A stretch of 39,981 nucleotides of DNA from the NCBI GenBank assembly GCA_017467085.1, contig JAFTSW010000039.1, forward strand, positions 1 through 39,981, given 5' to 3'. Positions 25,756-33,837 of the stretch are shown here, piece after piece. Below the pieces are notes generated by a model, which saw nothing but the letters and a program-made list of their open reading frames with translations, was not told where the DNA came from and made no database searches. Numbering within the stretch: position 1 is the stretch's first letter; every line of letters starts with the position of its first letter. The position numbers were made by a program, and so were the translations under genes. This DNA is from Clostridia bacterium. Its GTDB lineage: Bacteria > Bacillota > Clostridia > Oscillospirales > CAG-272.

Positions 25756-26850
25756 ATGCCAACCGTTATGCTCGTCTTTGGAACGCGCCCCGAGGCAATT
25801 AAAATGTGCCCCCTCGTCAAGGAGCTGAAAACAAGAAAAAGCATCAAAACCGTTGTTTGTGTGACGGGACAGCATAAGGAAATGCTCGCCTCGGTGCTGT
25901 GTGCCTTCTCCGTAGTGCCCGAATATAGCCTTTCTGTGATGAAGAAGGGGCAAAGCCTATCGGATATCACAACGGCGGTGTTAGCAGGGCTTGATAGGGT
26001 CTTGGAAGAGGTAAAGCCCGACGCCGTCCTGGTGCACGGGGATACCGCCACCGCCTTTGCAGCCGCCCTTGCTTGCTTTTATCGGCAAATTCCTGTCGGG
26101 CACGTGGAAGCAGGGCTTCGCACCTATAATATGCGAAGCCCCCATCCCGAGGAGTTCAATCGGCAGGCAATTTCTCTTGTTGCGAAATACCACTTTGCGC
26201 CTACCGTCAAGGCAAAGGAAAATCTCCTTCGAGAGGGAAAGGCAGAGAAGAGCATTTTCGTCACGGGGAATACTGCCATTGACGCCTTGAAAACCACCGT
26301 CAAAGCGGCGTATTCTCACCCCATTTTAGAGTGGGCAAGGGATAGCCGTCTTGTCCTCTTAACTGCCCATCGCAGAGAAAATCTCGGCGCCCCTATGGTG
26401 CATATGCTTTCTGCCATTCGCCGTGTGGTGGAGGAGGCGCCCGATGTCAAGGCGGTTTACCCCGTTCATATGAATCCCCTCGTCCGCCAAGCGGCGGCAA
26501 GGGCGCTTGGCGGTTGTCAGCGTGTGCGGCTGGTGGAGCCCTTGGATGTGGTGGCGTTTCATAATATTCTTGCCCGTAGCTATCTTGTTTTGACCGATAG
26601 CGGCGGCATCCAGGAGGAGGCGCCTGCCTTGGGCGTGCCCGTTCTTGTGATGCGAAATACCACCGAGCGCCCCGAGGGGGTTGCCGCGGGAACCTTGAAG
26701 CTGGTGGGAACGGACGAGGAGGCCATTTACAGAAATTTCAAATTGCTTCTTGAAAGCAGGGAGATATATGAGAGTATGGCAAAGGCGAGCAACCCCTATG
26801 GGGATGGATGCGCCTCGCAAAGAATTGCCGATGTGTTAGAAAAAACATAA
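25756..26850 (+). CDS. wecB: Non-hydrolysing UDP-N-acetylglucosamine 2-epimerase (WecB/MnaA)
   Basis: It interconverts UDP-GlcNAc and UDP-ManNAc in the cytoplasm. Hallmarks are MLVFGTRPEAIKM, VTGQHKEML, VHGDTATAFA, HVEAGLRT, PEEFNRQ, LTAHRRENLG, PVHMNP and TDSGGIQEEAPALG, followed by RNTTERPEG. The length of 364 residues is typical. The start at 25756 has GAGGAGAGG just upstream. It lies 20 bases past a terminator, so expression depends on readthrough or a local promoter I cannot see. UDP-ManNAc may serve this polymer, teichoic-acid linkage units, or both. No UDP-ManNAc dehydrogenase (WecC) is present. Confidence 0.95.
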   Translation: MPTVMLVFGTRPEAIKMCPLVKELKTRKSIKTVVCVTGQHKEMLASVLCAFSVVPEYSLSVMKKGQSLSDITTAVLAGLDRVLEEVKPDAVLVHGDTATAFAAALACFYRQIPVGHVEAGLRTYNMRSPHPEEFNRQAISLVAKYHFAPTVKAKENLLREGKAEKSIFVTGNTAIDALKTTVKAAYSHPILEWARDSRLVLLTAHRRENLGAPMVHMLSAIRRVVEEAPDVKAVYPVHMNPLVRQAAARALGGCQRVRLVEPLDVVAFHNILARSYLVLTDSGGIQEEAPALGVPVLVMRNTTERPEGVAAGTLKLVGTDEEAIYRNFKLLLESREIYESMAKASNPYGDGCASQRIADVLEKT

Positions 26851-26885
26851 AAAAGACGGCGCTCTTTTCGTCCAAAGAGCGCCGT
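26846..26885 (-). terminator. Shared terminator between wecB and the acyltransferase operon
   Basis: ACGGCGCTCTTT (26856-26867) pairs perfectly with AAAGAGCGCCGT (26874-26885). The T-tract is on the minus-strand side (plus-strand A-run at 26849-26854), so it mainly ends the minus-strand acyltransferase operon. It may also stop wecB transcripts, less efficiently. Confidence 0.88.
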
Positions 26886-26898
26886 TTCGCGGTAAAGC

Positions 26899-28107
26899 TT
26901 ATTTGTATTCCTTCACCCATTCAAGGGGAATAACGCCGTTTTGCTCATAAATATGGTTGCCCTCCAGAAGATGTCGCTTGATGGTGCGCTGCAAGGAAGA
27001 GCTTTCGGGCAAATCCTGTAAATTTTCCTTGCGGCAACGGAAAAGGAAATCAAACACGCAGTTATCATAGCTGGTGGTGTTTCCGTGGATGAAGCAGGAT
27101 TGGAAGGCAAGAATATTAGAGGTGGGGGGAAGAAATTGCCTGTGCTGGGTGTCAAGCAGCCAGGAATGACAGTGGAAAAAGAGGGGCTTGAATTCGGGAA
27201 AATGGCGGCGGTGAAAATCCAAGGCGGCGCGGAAGGACGCCTTGACGTTTTCGGGCGTCAAGCCGGGGCCTGAGGGAATATGAATGGTGATGGAGGGGCT
27301 TTCGTGACCGCCAACGCGCGTCCAATCCTTCTTGTCTAAGCGAGTCGCTTCGGGATGCACCAAGCCCTCCTCGCTGATATAATACGCCTCGTAGTATTCC
27401 TCTGTTTCTGAAAGCGAAGCGGTAAAATCGCCCTCTTGGGGGCTTTCCTTGGAAGATACCAAATGCCCGTTCAGATGATAGGTGCCCTTTTCCGCCAAAA
27501 GCCGATATTGACCGCCCGAAGAGCGATAAACGCCAAAGTGCGCGTTGTACATATCGTCAATACGGTGGAAAAACAAATGCCCGATACGCAGATTAACCCC
27601 GTGCAGATAGTGCTGCACCCAGCTTAAATTTCCCTTATCAAACGCCTTTTGCGCAGGAGGCGGCGGCATCATCGTGTCTATAACCGAGAAGGTGTCAAAC
27701 AAAACCTTCTCCTCAACGCCGCGCTGCCGTAGGGCGGCAAAAATAGGCGGAATGTGCGGCAGACACGCCAAAAGGGGCATCATATCAAAGGGAAGCCGCT
27801 CCTCCTTTTCAGCAGGAACGGGAAGCGTCAAGGCGGCAATATCCTCTTGAATGGTATCCCAATCAGAAATAGCTCTGGAAAGCAGAAGCATATAGTCCCG
27901 AAGAGCCTCGTTTTTGTGTATTGCCTTTGCCGCCTCTAAAAGCATTGCGGCATGGTCGGGAAAAATAGGATATTCTTCAAAAAAACGGCAAAGCGCTTCC
28001 TTTTCAAAAAAGGCAAGAGCGCCCTCGTCTACCGTCTCGGCAAGCGCCTCCCACCGTTCGGGGAGTGTAACGGACAGCGCTTTTTTTATATTTTCTACAG
28101 AAATCAT
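26899..28107 (-). CDS. GNAT_C-type acyltransferase domain protein
   Basis: A 402-residue cytoplasmic protein that I recognise as the two-domain acyltransferase family with an alpha-helical N-terminal half (NAT_N-like, about 1-150) and a GNAT-like C-terminal half (about 170-395). SPSITIHIPSGPGLTPENV resembles the acyl-CoA-binding strand and loop of these proteins, and a long FKPLFFHCHSWLLD strand follows. The substrate is unknown. It is the last gene of an operon with two creatininase-family amidohydrolases, 26 bases after the nearer one, with AAGGAG five bases before its ATG. The pairing suggests an acyl group is put on and an amide or cyclic bond opened in one small-molecule pathway. Confidence 0.72.
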   Translation of the reverse strand: MISVENIKKALSVTLPERWEALAETVDEGALAFFEKEALCRFFEEYPIFPDHAAMLLEAAKAIHKNEALRDYMLLLSRAISDWDTIQEDIAALTLPVPAEKEERLPFDMMPLLACLPHIPPIFAALRQRGVEEKVLFDTFSVIDTMMPPPPAQKAFDKGNLSWVQHYLHGVNLRIGHLFFHRIDDMYNAHFGVYRSSGGQYRLLAEKGTYHLNGHLVSSKESPQEGDFTASLSETEEYYEAYYISEEGLVHPEATRLDKKDWTRVGGHESPSITIHIPSGPGLTPENVKASFRAALDFHRRHFPEFKPLFFHCHSWLLDTQHRQFLPPTSNILAFQSCFIHGNTTSYDNCVFDFLFRCRKENLQDLPESSSLQRTIKRHLLEGNHIYEQNGVIPLEWVKEYK

Positions 28108-28133
28108 AATAGCTCCTTATCGGGACGGCAGGA

Positions 28134-29003
28134 TTACTTATTGTAATAAGGACGCTTCATATCGATTTTCTCTTGGAAAACGCCGTATTCCTCCTTGAAT
28201 ACGCGGCAACCCTTGGCAACCTTCTCGGCAGCTAAGCGCAGACAAAGTCTGCCAATGCGCTCGTTGGCGTTGTGGGGGTCATCACCGCAGTAGGAATTGG
28301 GAAATTCCATTCTCCAGAGTCCAATGGGATTGGAAAGCCCTGCGGCAGAAACTCTGTCGGTCTTATGGGTGAAATGTCCGTCAACCGCGCCGAGCCTGTC
28401 CATACGGACAAGGTCAGGGCGTATGGCAAGCATTGTGGCGGTTTCAAGCAGTCCACCGTGCCCGTCAAGGCGTTTGTTTTCCACAAAGTCCCGAATAACC
28501 TCTACGTCCTCGGGTAAAAGCTCAGGGTAGTAATCATAGCCCTTTTCCTGTAAGGTGGGCCAGATTTCGTCCACAAACAGCGGAACGGGAAACATATACA
28601 TCACGGTAAAATCTCGCTGCTTATAGTCCAGCATATTGCAAAAATACCGCAAAAAGCCGGCGTTGCCGCCGTGATAGTTCAAAAGAATAATCTTGTTAAA
28701 GCCGTGTCGCGCAATCTCCGTGCAATAGCATTCCAACATCTCTAACATCAGCTCGGGGTCAAGACGTATAGCGCCCTTCCACTCCACAAGGTCGTTGCTG
28801 TCGCCAAACTCAAAGGCAGGGAAGACGCAAGCAGGCTCAAGATTCGCAGCCTCCCGGGCAATCGCTTCTGCCTGGTATACGTCCGTGCGGACAGGCAGGT
28901 GCTGTCCGTGCATCTCGTAGCAGCCAACGGGGATGATACAAACGCCGCCGCTTTCCTTAACGGCATCGGCAAATTCTTCTTCTCTTAATTCAGCCCAATT
29001 CAT
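28134..29003 (-). CDS. Creatininase family amidohydrolase (copy A)
   Basis: Creatininase-fold enzymes hydrolyse small cyclic or linear amides (creatinine, formamides, mycofactocin precursors) with two divalent metals. The metal residues are visible: Glu30, His32 and Asp41 in CYEMHGQHLPVRTD, His111 in NYHGGN, and Glu187 in GHGGLLETATML. The length of 289 residues is normal. AGGAGG precedes the ATG. It lies 15 bases after a closely similar copy, to which it is identical over long stretches. The substrate is not predictable; creatinine itself is only one possibility. Confidence 0.88.
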   Translation of the reverse strand: MNWAELREEEFADAVKESGGVCIIPVGCYEMHGQHLPVRTDVYQAEAIAREAANLEPACVFPAFEFGDSNDLVEWKGAIRLDPELMLEMLECYCTEIARHGFNKIILLNYHGGNAGFLRYFCNMLDYKQRDFTVMYMFPVPLFVDEIWPTLQEKGYDYYPELLPEDVEVIRDFVENKRLDGHGGLLETATMLAIRPDLVRMDRLGAVDGHFTHKTDRVSAAGLSNPIGLWRMEFPNSYCGDDPHNANERIGRLCLRLAAEKVAKGCRVFKEEYGVFQEKIDMKRPYYNK

Positions 29004-29018
29004 TTGTTCGTCCTCCTG

Positions 29019-29885
29019 TCAGTTGTGGTAAAACGGGCGCTTGTAATCAATGGTTTCCTGGAAGGGCGCATAGTCCTCCTTGAAAACCCTGCAAGCGTTG
29101 GCAAGCATCTCGCCTCCCAAACGGATGAAAAGCCGACCAATGCGCTCACTGGCGTTGTATGGGTCATCGGCAGAATAGGTGTTGGGGAAGTCAAGGTCCC
29201 ACATCGCGCGGGAATTGAGAAGACCTGCTTCCTTCATTCTGTCCGTTTTTTTGGTGGAATGACCGTCCACAACGCCCAGCCTGTCCATCCGAACAAGGTC
29301 AGGGCGAATGGCAAGCATCATAGAGGTTTCCATCAAATCCCCGTGTCCGCCTAAACGGTTGTTTTCCACGTAGTCGCGAAGCGCCGCTACGTCCTCGGGC
29401 AAAAGCTCGGGGAAGACGTCGTCCCCCTCCTTGTCCAGCTTCGCCACAATGTCCTTAAACTGTGCGGCAGGGAAGGCAGAAAGCACGGTAAAATCTCTCT
29501 GCTTTGCGCTGATGTAGCTCATGAAGTAGTTGAGAAAGGGAACGTTTCCACCGTGAAAATTTACAAGCACGATTTTATTAAAGCCGTTCCGTGCAATTTC
29601 GGTGCAGTAGTTTTCCAAAATGCGGAGCATCATCTTGGGCTCCATTCTGACGGCGCCATTCCAGCGCACTAAGGGGGAGCTGTCACCAAACTCAAAGGCA
29701 GGAAAGACACAAATAGGCTCTATTTCCGCTGCGGCGAAGCAGAGCGCCTCCGCCTCGTATACGTCCGTACGAACAGGTAGGTGCTGTCCGTGCATCTCAT
29801 AGCATCCGACGGGAATAATACAAACGCCTCCCGTCTTTTTGACAGCATCGTCAAACTCTTCTTCACGCAATTCAGCCCAAAGCAT
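29019..29885 (-). CDS. Creatininase family amidohydrolase (copy B)
   Basis: This is the first gene of the operon and a tandem relative of copy A. The same metal set is present: CYEMHGQHLPVRTD, NFHGGN and GHGDLMETSMML. The two proteins share roughly 60 percent of residues by eye, with identical N-terminal and metal-site blocks and differing middles (about residues 115-155), so substrate binding may differ. The ATG at 29885 has AAGGAG nine bases upstream and matches the start of copy A; a 38-residue upstream in-frame extension is rich in hydrophobic residues, runs across the promoter and is not coding. It has 288 residues. Confidence 0.88.
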   Translation of the reverse strand: MLWAELREEEFDDAVKKTGGVCIIPVGCYEMHGQHLPVRTDVYEAEALCFAAAEIEPICVFPAFEFGDSSPLVRWNGAVRMEPKMMLRILENYCTEIARNGFNKIVLVNFHGGNVPFLNYFMSYISAKQRDFTVLSAFPAAQFKDIVAKLDKEGDDVFPELLPEDVAALRDYVENNRLGGHGDLMETSMMLAIRPDLVRMDRLGVVDGHSTKKTDRMKEAGLLNSRAMWDLDFPNTYSADDPYNASERIGRLFIRLGGEMLANACRVFKEDYAPFQETIDYKRPFYHN

Positions 29886-29940
29886 ATTGATAATCTCCTT
29901 ATATAAATTCATATAAAATAGGAAAAGCGGCTTTATGTAT

Positions 29941-29968
29941 AGTATACAGTATTTAAGTTGAAAGTCAA
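29941..29968 (-). promoter_or_regulatory. Promoter of the creatininase-acyltransferase operon
   Basis: On the minus strand, TTGACT (29963-29968) and TATACT (29941-29946) have a 16-base spacer, with TG one position before the -10 box. It lies about 55 bases before copy B. Confidence 0.8.
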
Positions 29969-29998
29969 TAGATTTAACTAAAAAAGTATGAAAAAGCA

Positions 29999-30026
29999 TT
30001 GAAAAATTGATAAAAGAGTGTATAAT
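29999..30026 (+). promoter_or_regulatory. Promoter of the amidohydrolase-GH28 pair
   Basis: TTGAAA (29999-30004), a 16-base spacer ending in TG and TATAAT (30021-30026) form a promoter 43 bases before the amidohydrolase start. It diverges from the creatininase promoter with only 30 bases between the two -35 boxes, so a shared regulator could control both. Confidence 0.8.
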
Positions 30027-30069
30027 TAAGGTGGTGAATTCTTAAAAAAAGAGGAACTGGAGAAGCGAA

Positions 30070-31404
30070 ATGATAGAATTTTTTTCCCGTGCCGTTGAAA
30101 AGCACCGCGACTTGATTTTGGAGGCAGAGCGCTATATCTGGGCACATCCCGAAACGGGGTACCGTGAGGTAGAAACCTCCGCCTATCTGGAAGAAAAATT
30201 TGAAAGCTTGGGCTTTCAGCTGGTAAGAGCGGGGGATATTCCGGGCTTTTATACTGTCATCGATACGGGAAGAACGGGTCCTGAGGTTATGGTGCTTGGG
30301 GAGCTTGATTCTCTTATTTGCCCCAACCATAAGGATGCCGATAAGAAAACGGGGTACGTCCACGCTTGTGGGCACAACGTGCAAACCGCAACGCTCTTGG
30401 GGATTGCGGCGGCGCTTTCCGAGGAAGGGGCGTTGGATGCCCTCAGCGGAAGAATCCGTCTGTGTGCGGTTCCTGCCGAGGAGCTGATTGAAATTGAATA
30501 CAGAAGCCGTCTGATGAAGGAGGGCGTTATCAAATACTTTGGCGGTAAGGGCGAATTTCTGCGCCGCGGCCTGTTCGATGGGGTGGATATGGCGTTTATG
30601 GTACACGCCGCCCAAGACTATACCGTCCGTCGCGGAAGCGTCGGCTGTATTGCCAAAACCATTCACTATAAGGGCGTATCCTCCCACGCGGGCGGCTCTC
30701 CCTGGAACGGCGTCAATGCGCTGTATGCCGCAACGCAAGGACTCTCTGCCGCCAACGCAATGCGTGAAACCTTCCGTGAAGCCGATTTAATTCGCTTCCA
30801 TCCCATCATTACCCACGGTGGCGAGGCAGTCAATGCCATTCCCGAGCTTGTCACCATTGAGGCGTACGTACGCGGCAGAACCTACGAGGCAATAGAAGCC
30901 GCTAATCAGAAAATCAACCGCGCCTTGACTGGCGCCGCCCTATCCATCGGCGCCAACGTGGAGATTATCGACTCTCCCGGCTATTCGCCCCTTCTTAACG
31001 ATATCAATATGATGGAGCTTGCCCGTGAAGCGGCATCTCTCGTCATTCCCGAAGAGCCCTTCTATTACTATGAGGATGCCATTGGTACGGGTAGCACCGA
31101 TATGGGCGAGCTTTGCGGCTTGATGCCCGTGGTTCATCCCTATTCCGCAGGAACCGCAGGACGGTCCCACGGCGACGATTACCGTGTGGTAGACGCCGAG
31201 CGTGCTTGCATCAAGTCTGCCAAAATGCAGCTCGCTATGCTCACCCTCCTGCTTGAAAACGGCGCTGAGCGCGCCAAGCAAATCCTTGCCGACTTCAAGC
31301 CCCTCTTCAAGAGCAAGGAGGAATACTTCGCCACCATCGACGCCTTCCATTCCGAGGGCGAGCGCATCGCCTACCAAGGCGACTTTGCTACCGTTAAGCT
31401 CTGA
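30070..31404 (+). CDS. M20D family amidohydrolase (aminoacylase/AbgB-like)
   Basis: A cytoplasmic metal-dependent amidase that cleaves N-acyl or N-aroyl amino acids or related amides. VHACGHN (His98, His102) and the PAEE Glu pair (137-138) are the M20D metal and catalytic residues. SSHAGGSPWNGVNAL and ITHGGEAVNAIPE mark the lid domain and second active-site region. An AbgB-like C-terminal RSHGDDYR segment follows. The length is 444 residues. GGAG precedes the ATG at 30070. It is followed after 36 bases by a GH28-like gene and diverges from the creatininase operon, another amide-hydrolysing set. Confidence 0.9.
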   Translation: MIEFFSRAVEKHRDLILEAERYIWAHPETGYREVETSAYLEEKFESLGFQLVRAGDIPGFYTVIDTGRTGPEVMVLGELDSLICPNHKDADKKTGYVHACGHNVQTATLLGIAAALSEEGALDALSGRIRLCAVPAEELIEIEYRSRLMKEGVIKYFGGKGEFLRRGLFDGVDMAFMVHAAQDYTVRRGSVGCIAKTIHYKGVSSHAGGSPWNGVNALYAATQGLSAANAMRETFREADLIRFHPIITHGGEAVNAIPELVTIEAYVRGRTYEAIEAANQKINRALTGAALSIGANVEIIDSPGYSPLLNDINMMELAREAASLVIPEEPFYYYEDAIGTGSTDMGELCGLMPVVHPYSAGTAGRSHGDDYRVVDAERACIKSAKMQLAMLTLLLENGAERAKQILADFKPLFKSKEEYFATIDAFHSEGERIAYQGDFATVKL

Positions 31405-31440
31405 TACTGACAAATACGGAAAACGAAAGGGAAAAGCATT

Positions 31441-32817
31441 ATGAAAAGCATATATACACCCAACGATTACAAGCATCTTGCTTCTGACGCCGCTATGATA
31501 CAAGCTGCGGTTGATGCGGCCGCCAAGTGTGGCGGCAAGGTTGTCATTCCGTCCTTCAACGAGCGCACCGGTAAATGCATTTGGGAGCTTGATCGCTCAA
31601 TTGTGCTGTATGACGGCAGCTACGTTGTGATAGACAACGCCCATCTTCGACTGATGGATGACACCTATTGCCATTTCTTTGAAAACGCCGCGGCTGTTGA
31701 CGGCAAAAAGTGGTGGAAAAAAGAAGGAAGAAACCGCGAAATCACCCTCGTCGGCAAGGGTATCGCCCTGCTTGACGGCGGCAACCATAACGGTATTTTT
31801 GAGCATATGTTCACCATCTATGACGAAAACGGTAATTTTGTAGAACGAAGAGAGTATAAGGGATATAAAAACGCCTTTATTAATATCGGACTTTCCTTCA
31901 ATAATGCGGAGCATCTTTCTATTTCGGGCTTGCACTTTGTCAATCAAAGATATTGGGCTATGTGCTTCCAGTTTTGCTCCCACGTCCATATCTCCGATAT
32001 TTACTTTGAAGCCTTGGCCAACGTTCCCAATCAGGACGGTATCGATATAAGAGTGGGGTGTCACGATTTCTTGGTTGAGAATATTACGGGAAAAACGGGC
32101 GACGATACCATAGCCTTGACCAACTTCGGCCTGTCCAAGCTGACGGCAGGCGATGATACGCCCGATATGTCCACCGATATACACGACGTCATGATACGGA
32201 ATATCCGCTCTGCCTTGACCGACGAATGCGACATTGTCCGCATATTAAACCGAGGCGGCAACAAAATTTACAACGTGCAAATATCGGGAATTATTGATAC
32301 CACAGAGGAATACGGAAGCGTCAGAGCCTTGGCTGCCATCAGAATCGGAGATATCTGTGATTATCAGGCAAGACTCAACCTTCCGGGTGAAGTGCGGAAT
32401 ATCACCGTGCGCGACGTGGTAACCAGAGCGCGCTTTGGTTGCTATATTGCCAATAGCCTCGTGGACTCGGTATTCGAAAATATTATGATGACTGCCGACG
32501 GAGGCATCGGTATGTATTTTAACGGATGCACCCTTCAAAACGTGTTCATCAATAAGCTGCTGTATGGCTCGCTTTCCAAGCCCACCGAAACGATGCTCGG
32601 TTACAAGGAGGCATTTCATAAGGTGGAAATTCGCCAGCTGAATGCTATGCATTTCAATAATTGCGTGGCAGAGAACCTATTTGTGTCGGGGCTTGTTGCA
32701 GCCAAAGGGCTGAAGTACGTGTTCGGCGGCAACAGCGATATTACGGTGCACGCAGAGAAAATCGTGATGCTTGACGAGAAAACCGCCTTGACCGATAAAG
32801 CTAAAATTTGTTTGTAA
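31441..32817 (+). CDS. Right-handed beta-helix protein, GH28-like
   Basis: The 458-residue protein has the pectate-lyase/polygalacturonase superfamily fold, with repeating short strands from about residue 55 onward. PNQDGIDI (Asn197, Asp199) and GDDTIAL (Asp221, Asp222) match two GH28 catalytic motifs. The Gly-His-Gly motif is replaced by ECDIVRI and the Arg-Ile-Lys motif by AIRIGD, so it is a divergent relative and the substrate may not be galacturonan. No signal peptide is present, which suggests action on imported oligosaccharides. GAAAGGG precedes the ATG. A terminator follows within 10 bases. Confidence 0.82.
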   Translation: MKSIYTPNDYKHLASDAAMIQAAVDAAAKCGGKVVIPSFNERTGKCIWELDRSIVLYDGSYVVIDNAHLRLMDDTYCHFFENAAAVDGKKWWKKEGRNREITLVGKGIALLDGGNHNGIFEHMFTIYDENGNFVERREYKGYKNAFINIGLSFNNAEHLSISGLHFVNQRYWAMCFQFCSHVHISDIYFEALANVPNQDGIDIRVGCHDFLVENITGKTGDDTIALTNFGLSKLTAGDDTPDMSTDIHDVMIRNIRSALTDECDIVRILNRGGNKIYNVQISGIIDTTEEYGSVRALAAIRIGDICDYQARLNLPGEVRNITVRDVVTRARFGCYIANSLVDSVFENIMMTADGGIGMYFNGCTLQNVFINKLLYGSLSKPTETMLGYKEAFHKVEIRQLNAMHFNNCVAENLFVSGLVAAKGLKYVFGGNSDITVHAEKIVMLDEKTALTDKAKICL

Positions 32818-32825
32818 ATACGAAA

Positions 32826-32856
32826 GGTGCTGTCTTGAAAAAGACAGCACCTCTTT
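32826..32856 (+). terminator. Terminator of the GH28-like gene
   Basis: GGTGCTGTCTT (32826-32836) and AAGACAGCACC (32841-32851) form a perfect stem with a GAAA tetraloop, followed by TCTTT. It sits between convergent genes and overlaps the AraC stop codon region, so it may act for both. Confidence 0.85.
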
Positions 32857-33667
32857 ATGATTGCCCTTGCTTCGATAGGCTTTTTTTGTATTCTGTCGGC
32901 GTTTGTCCTATAAAGCGCTTAAAGACCTTGGAGAAATAGAAGGGGTCGTTAAAGCCCGAGGACTCCGCCAGCACGGCGATGTTGCCCTCGCCTGCCCGCA
33001 ACAGGCGCAGGGAATGGTCCACCCGAAGGCGGTTCAGGTAATCGGTGAATTTTTTTCCCGTCCGCTTGCGGAACAGGGCGGAAAAGTATTTTTCGTTGTA
33101 GAAGAATAGCCCCGCGATTTTCTTGATGGAAAGGGAAGGGTCGGTATAATTGCCTTCCAGATATTCCAGCGCCGTTTCAAAGCGCTCCGTCTCCTTCAAA
33201 TCGGTGCTTTGTCCGTTTTTGCCGATAAAGGAAAGGGAATAGAGCAAAACGCTTTCGGTCAGGGTAGTGGCGTTTTCGCTGTTGACACGCTTCACGGCAG
33301 AAAACCAGAAATCGTATACGTTTCCGAAATTCTGGAAAACGCATTTGCTTTCCGTAATGCCTATCTGCTCAAAGAGCTTTTCTACACGGCTTCCGTCAAA
33401 ATCAATATAGAGATAGGTAAAGCCGTCCTCTGCTATAATCTCGTAGGGCTGGTTAGGAAAGACCACGAAAAGAGTCCCTGCCTCAATGGATATCTCACGG
33501 CTCCGCCGCTTATAGACGCCCTTTCCCTTGGCAACCAGAACCAAGTGGTAATAGCGATGCAAAAAGGGCTGCTTCAGGGTTTTGATGCCCGTTTCGTACA
33601 CAAAATGATAATAGGTGATGTTGCCGCCGCTTTCGGTGGGAGGGATAAAGTTGCATATGTCCCGCAT
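32855..33667 (-). CDS. AraC family transcriptional regulator (second)
   Basis: A 270-residue regulator with an N-terminal cupin (about 25-105, including HRYYHLVLVAKGKG and VFPNQPYEI) and a C-terminal double helix-turn-helix (about 170-265, with FFYNEKYFSALFRKRTG and SSGFNDPFYFSKVFKR). It diverges from the Gfo/Idh/MocA gene and converges with the GH28-like gene, so either could be its target. I chose the ATG at 33667, preceded by AAGGAG at a seven-base distance, over an upstream in-frame ATG at 33706 that lies inside the promoter. The inducer is unknown. Confidence 0.9.
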   Translation of the reverse strand: MRDICNFIPPTESGGNITYYHFVYETGIKTLKQPFLHRYYHLVLVAKGKGVYKRRSREISIEAGTLFVVFPNQPYEIIAEDGFTYLYIDFDGSRVEKLFEQIGITESKCVFQNFGNVYDFWFSAVKRVNSENATTLTESVLLYSLSFIGKNGQSTDLKETERFETALEYLEGNYTDPSLSIKKIAGLFFYNEKYFSALFRKRTGKKFTDYLNRLRVDHSLRLLRAGEGNIAVLAESSGFNDPFYFSKVFKRFIGQTPTEYKKSLSKQGQS

Positions 33668-33697
33668 TGCCCTTCTCCTTGTACGCTTTCTTTGTTC

Positions 33698-33725
33698 ATT
33701 ATACACCTCATTTGCAAAAAATCAA
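33698..33725 (-). promoter_or_regulatory. Promoter of the second AraC gene
   Basis: On the minus strand, TTGATT (33720-33725) and TATAAT (33698-33703) with a 16-base spacer and a TG just before the -10 box. The spacer starts with a T-run, like the first AraC promoter. Confidence 0.8.
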
Positions 33726-33766
33726 TATTAAATGGTTTTTTTACTGTAAAAAATGGGATTTTTCTA

Positions 33767-33794
33767 TTTACTTTCGGCTTTTCTGTGCTATACT
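33767..33794 (+). promoter_or_regulatory. Promoter of the Gfo/Idh/MocA gene
   Basis: TTTACT (33767-33772), a 16-base spacer and TATACT (33789-33794) lie 44 bases upstream of the oxidoreductase start. About 40 bases separate it from the divergent AraC promoter. Confidence 0.65.
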
Positions 33795-33837
33795 TTAGGT
33801 AGTAAACCAATTTTGTTTATGCAAAAGGAGAATACAA

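Noticed and set aside
29886-29999. 38-codon extension of creatininase copy B
   Set aside because: It spans the promoter; the downstream ATG has a good ribosome site and aligns with copy A.
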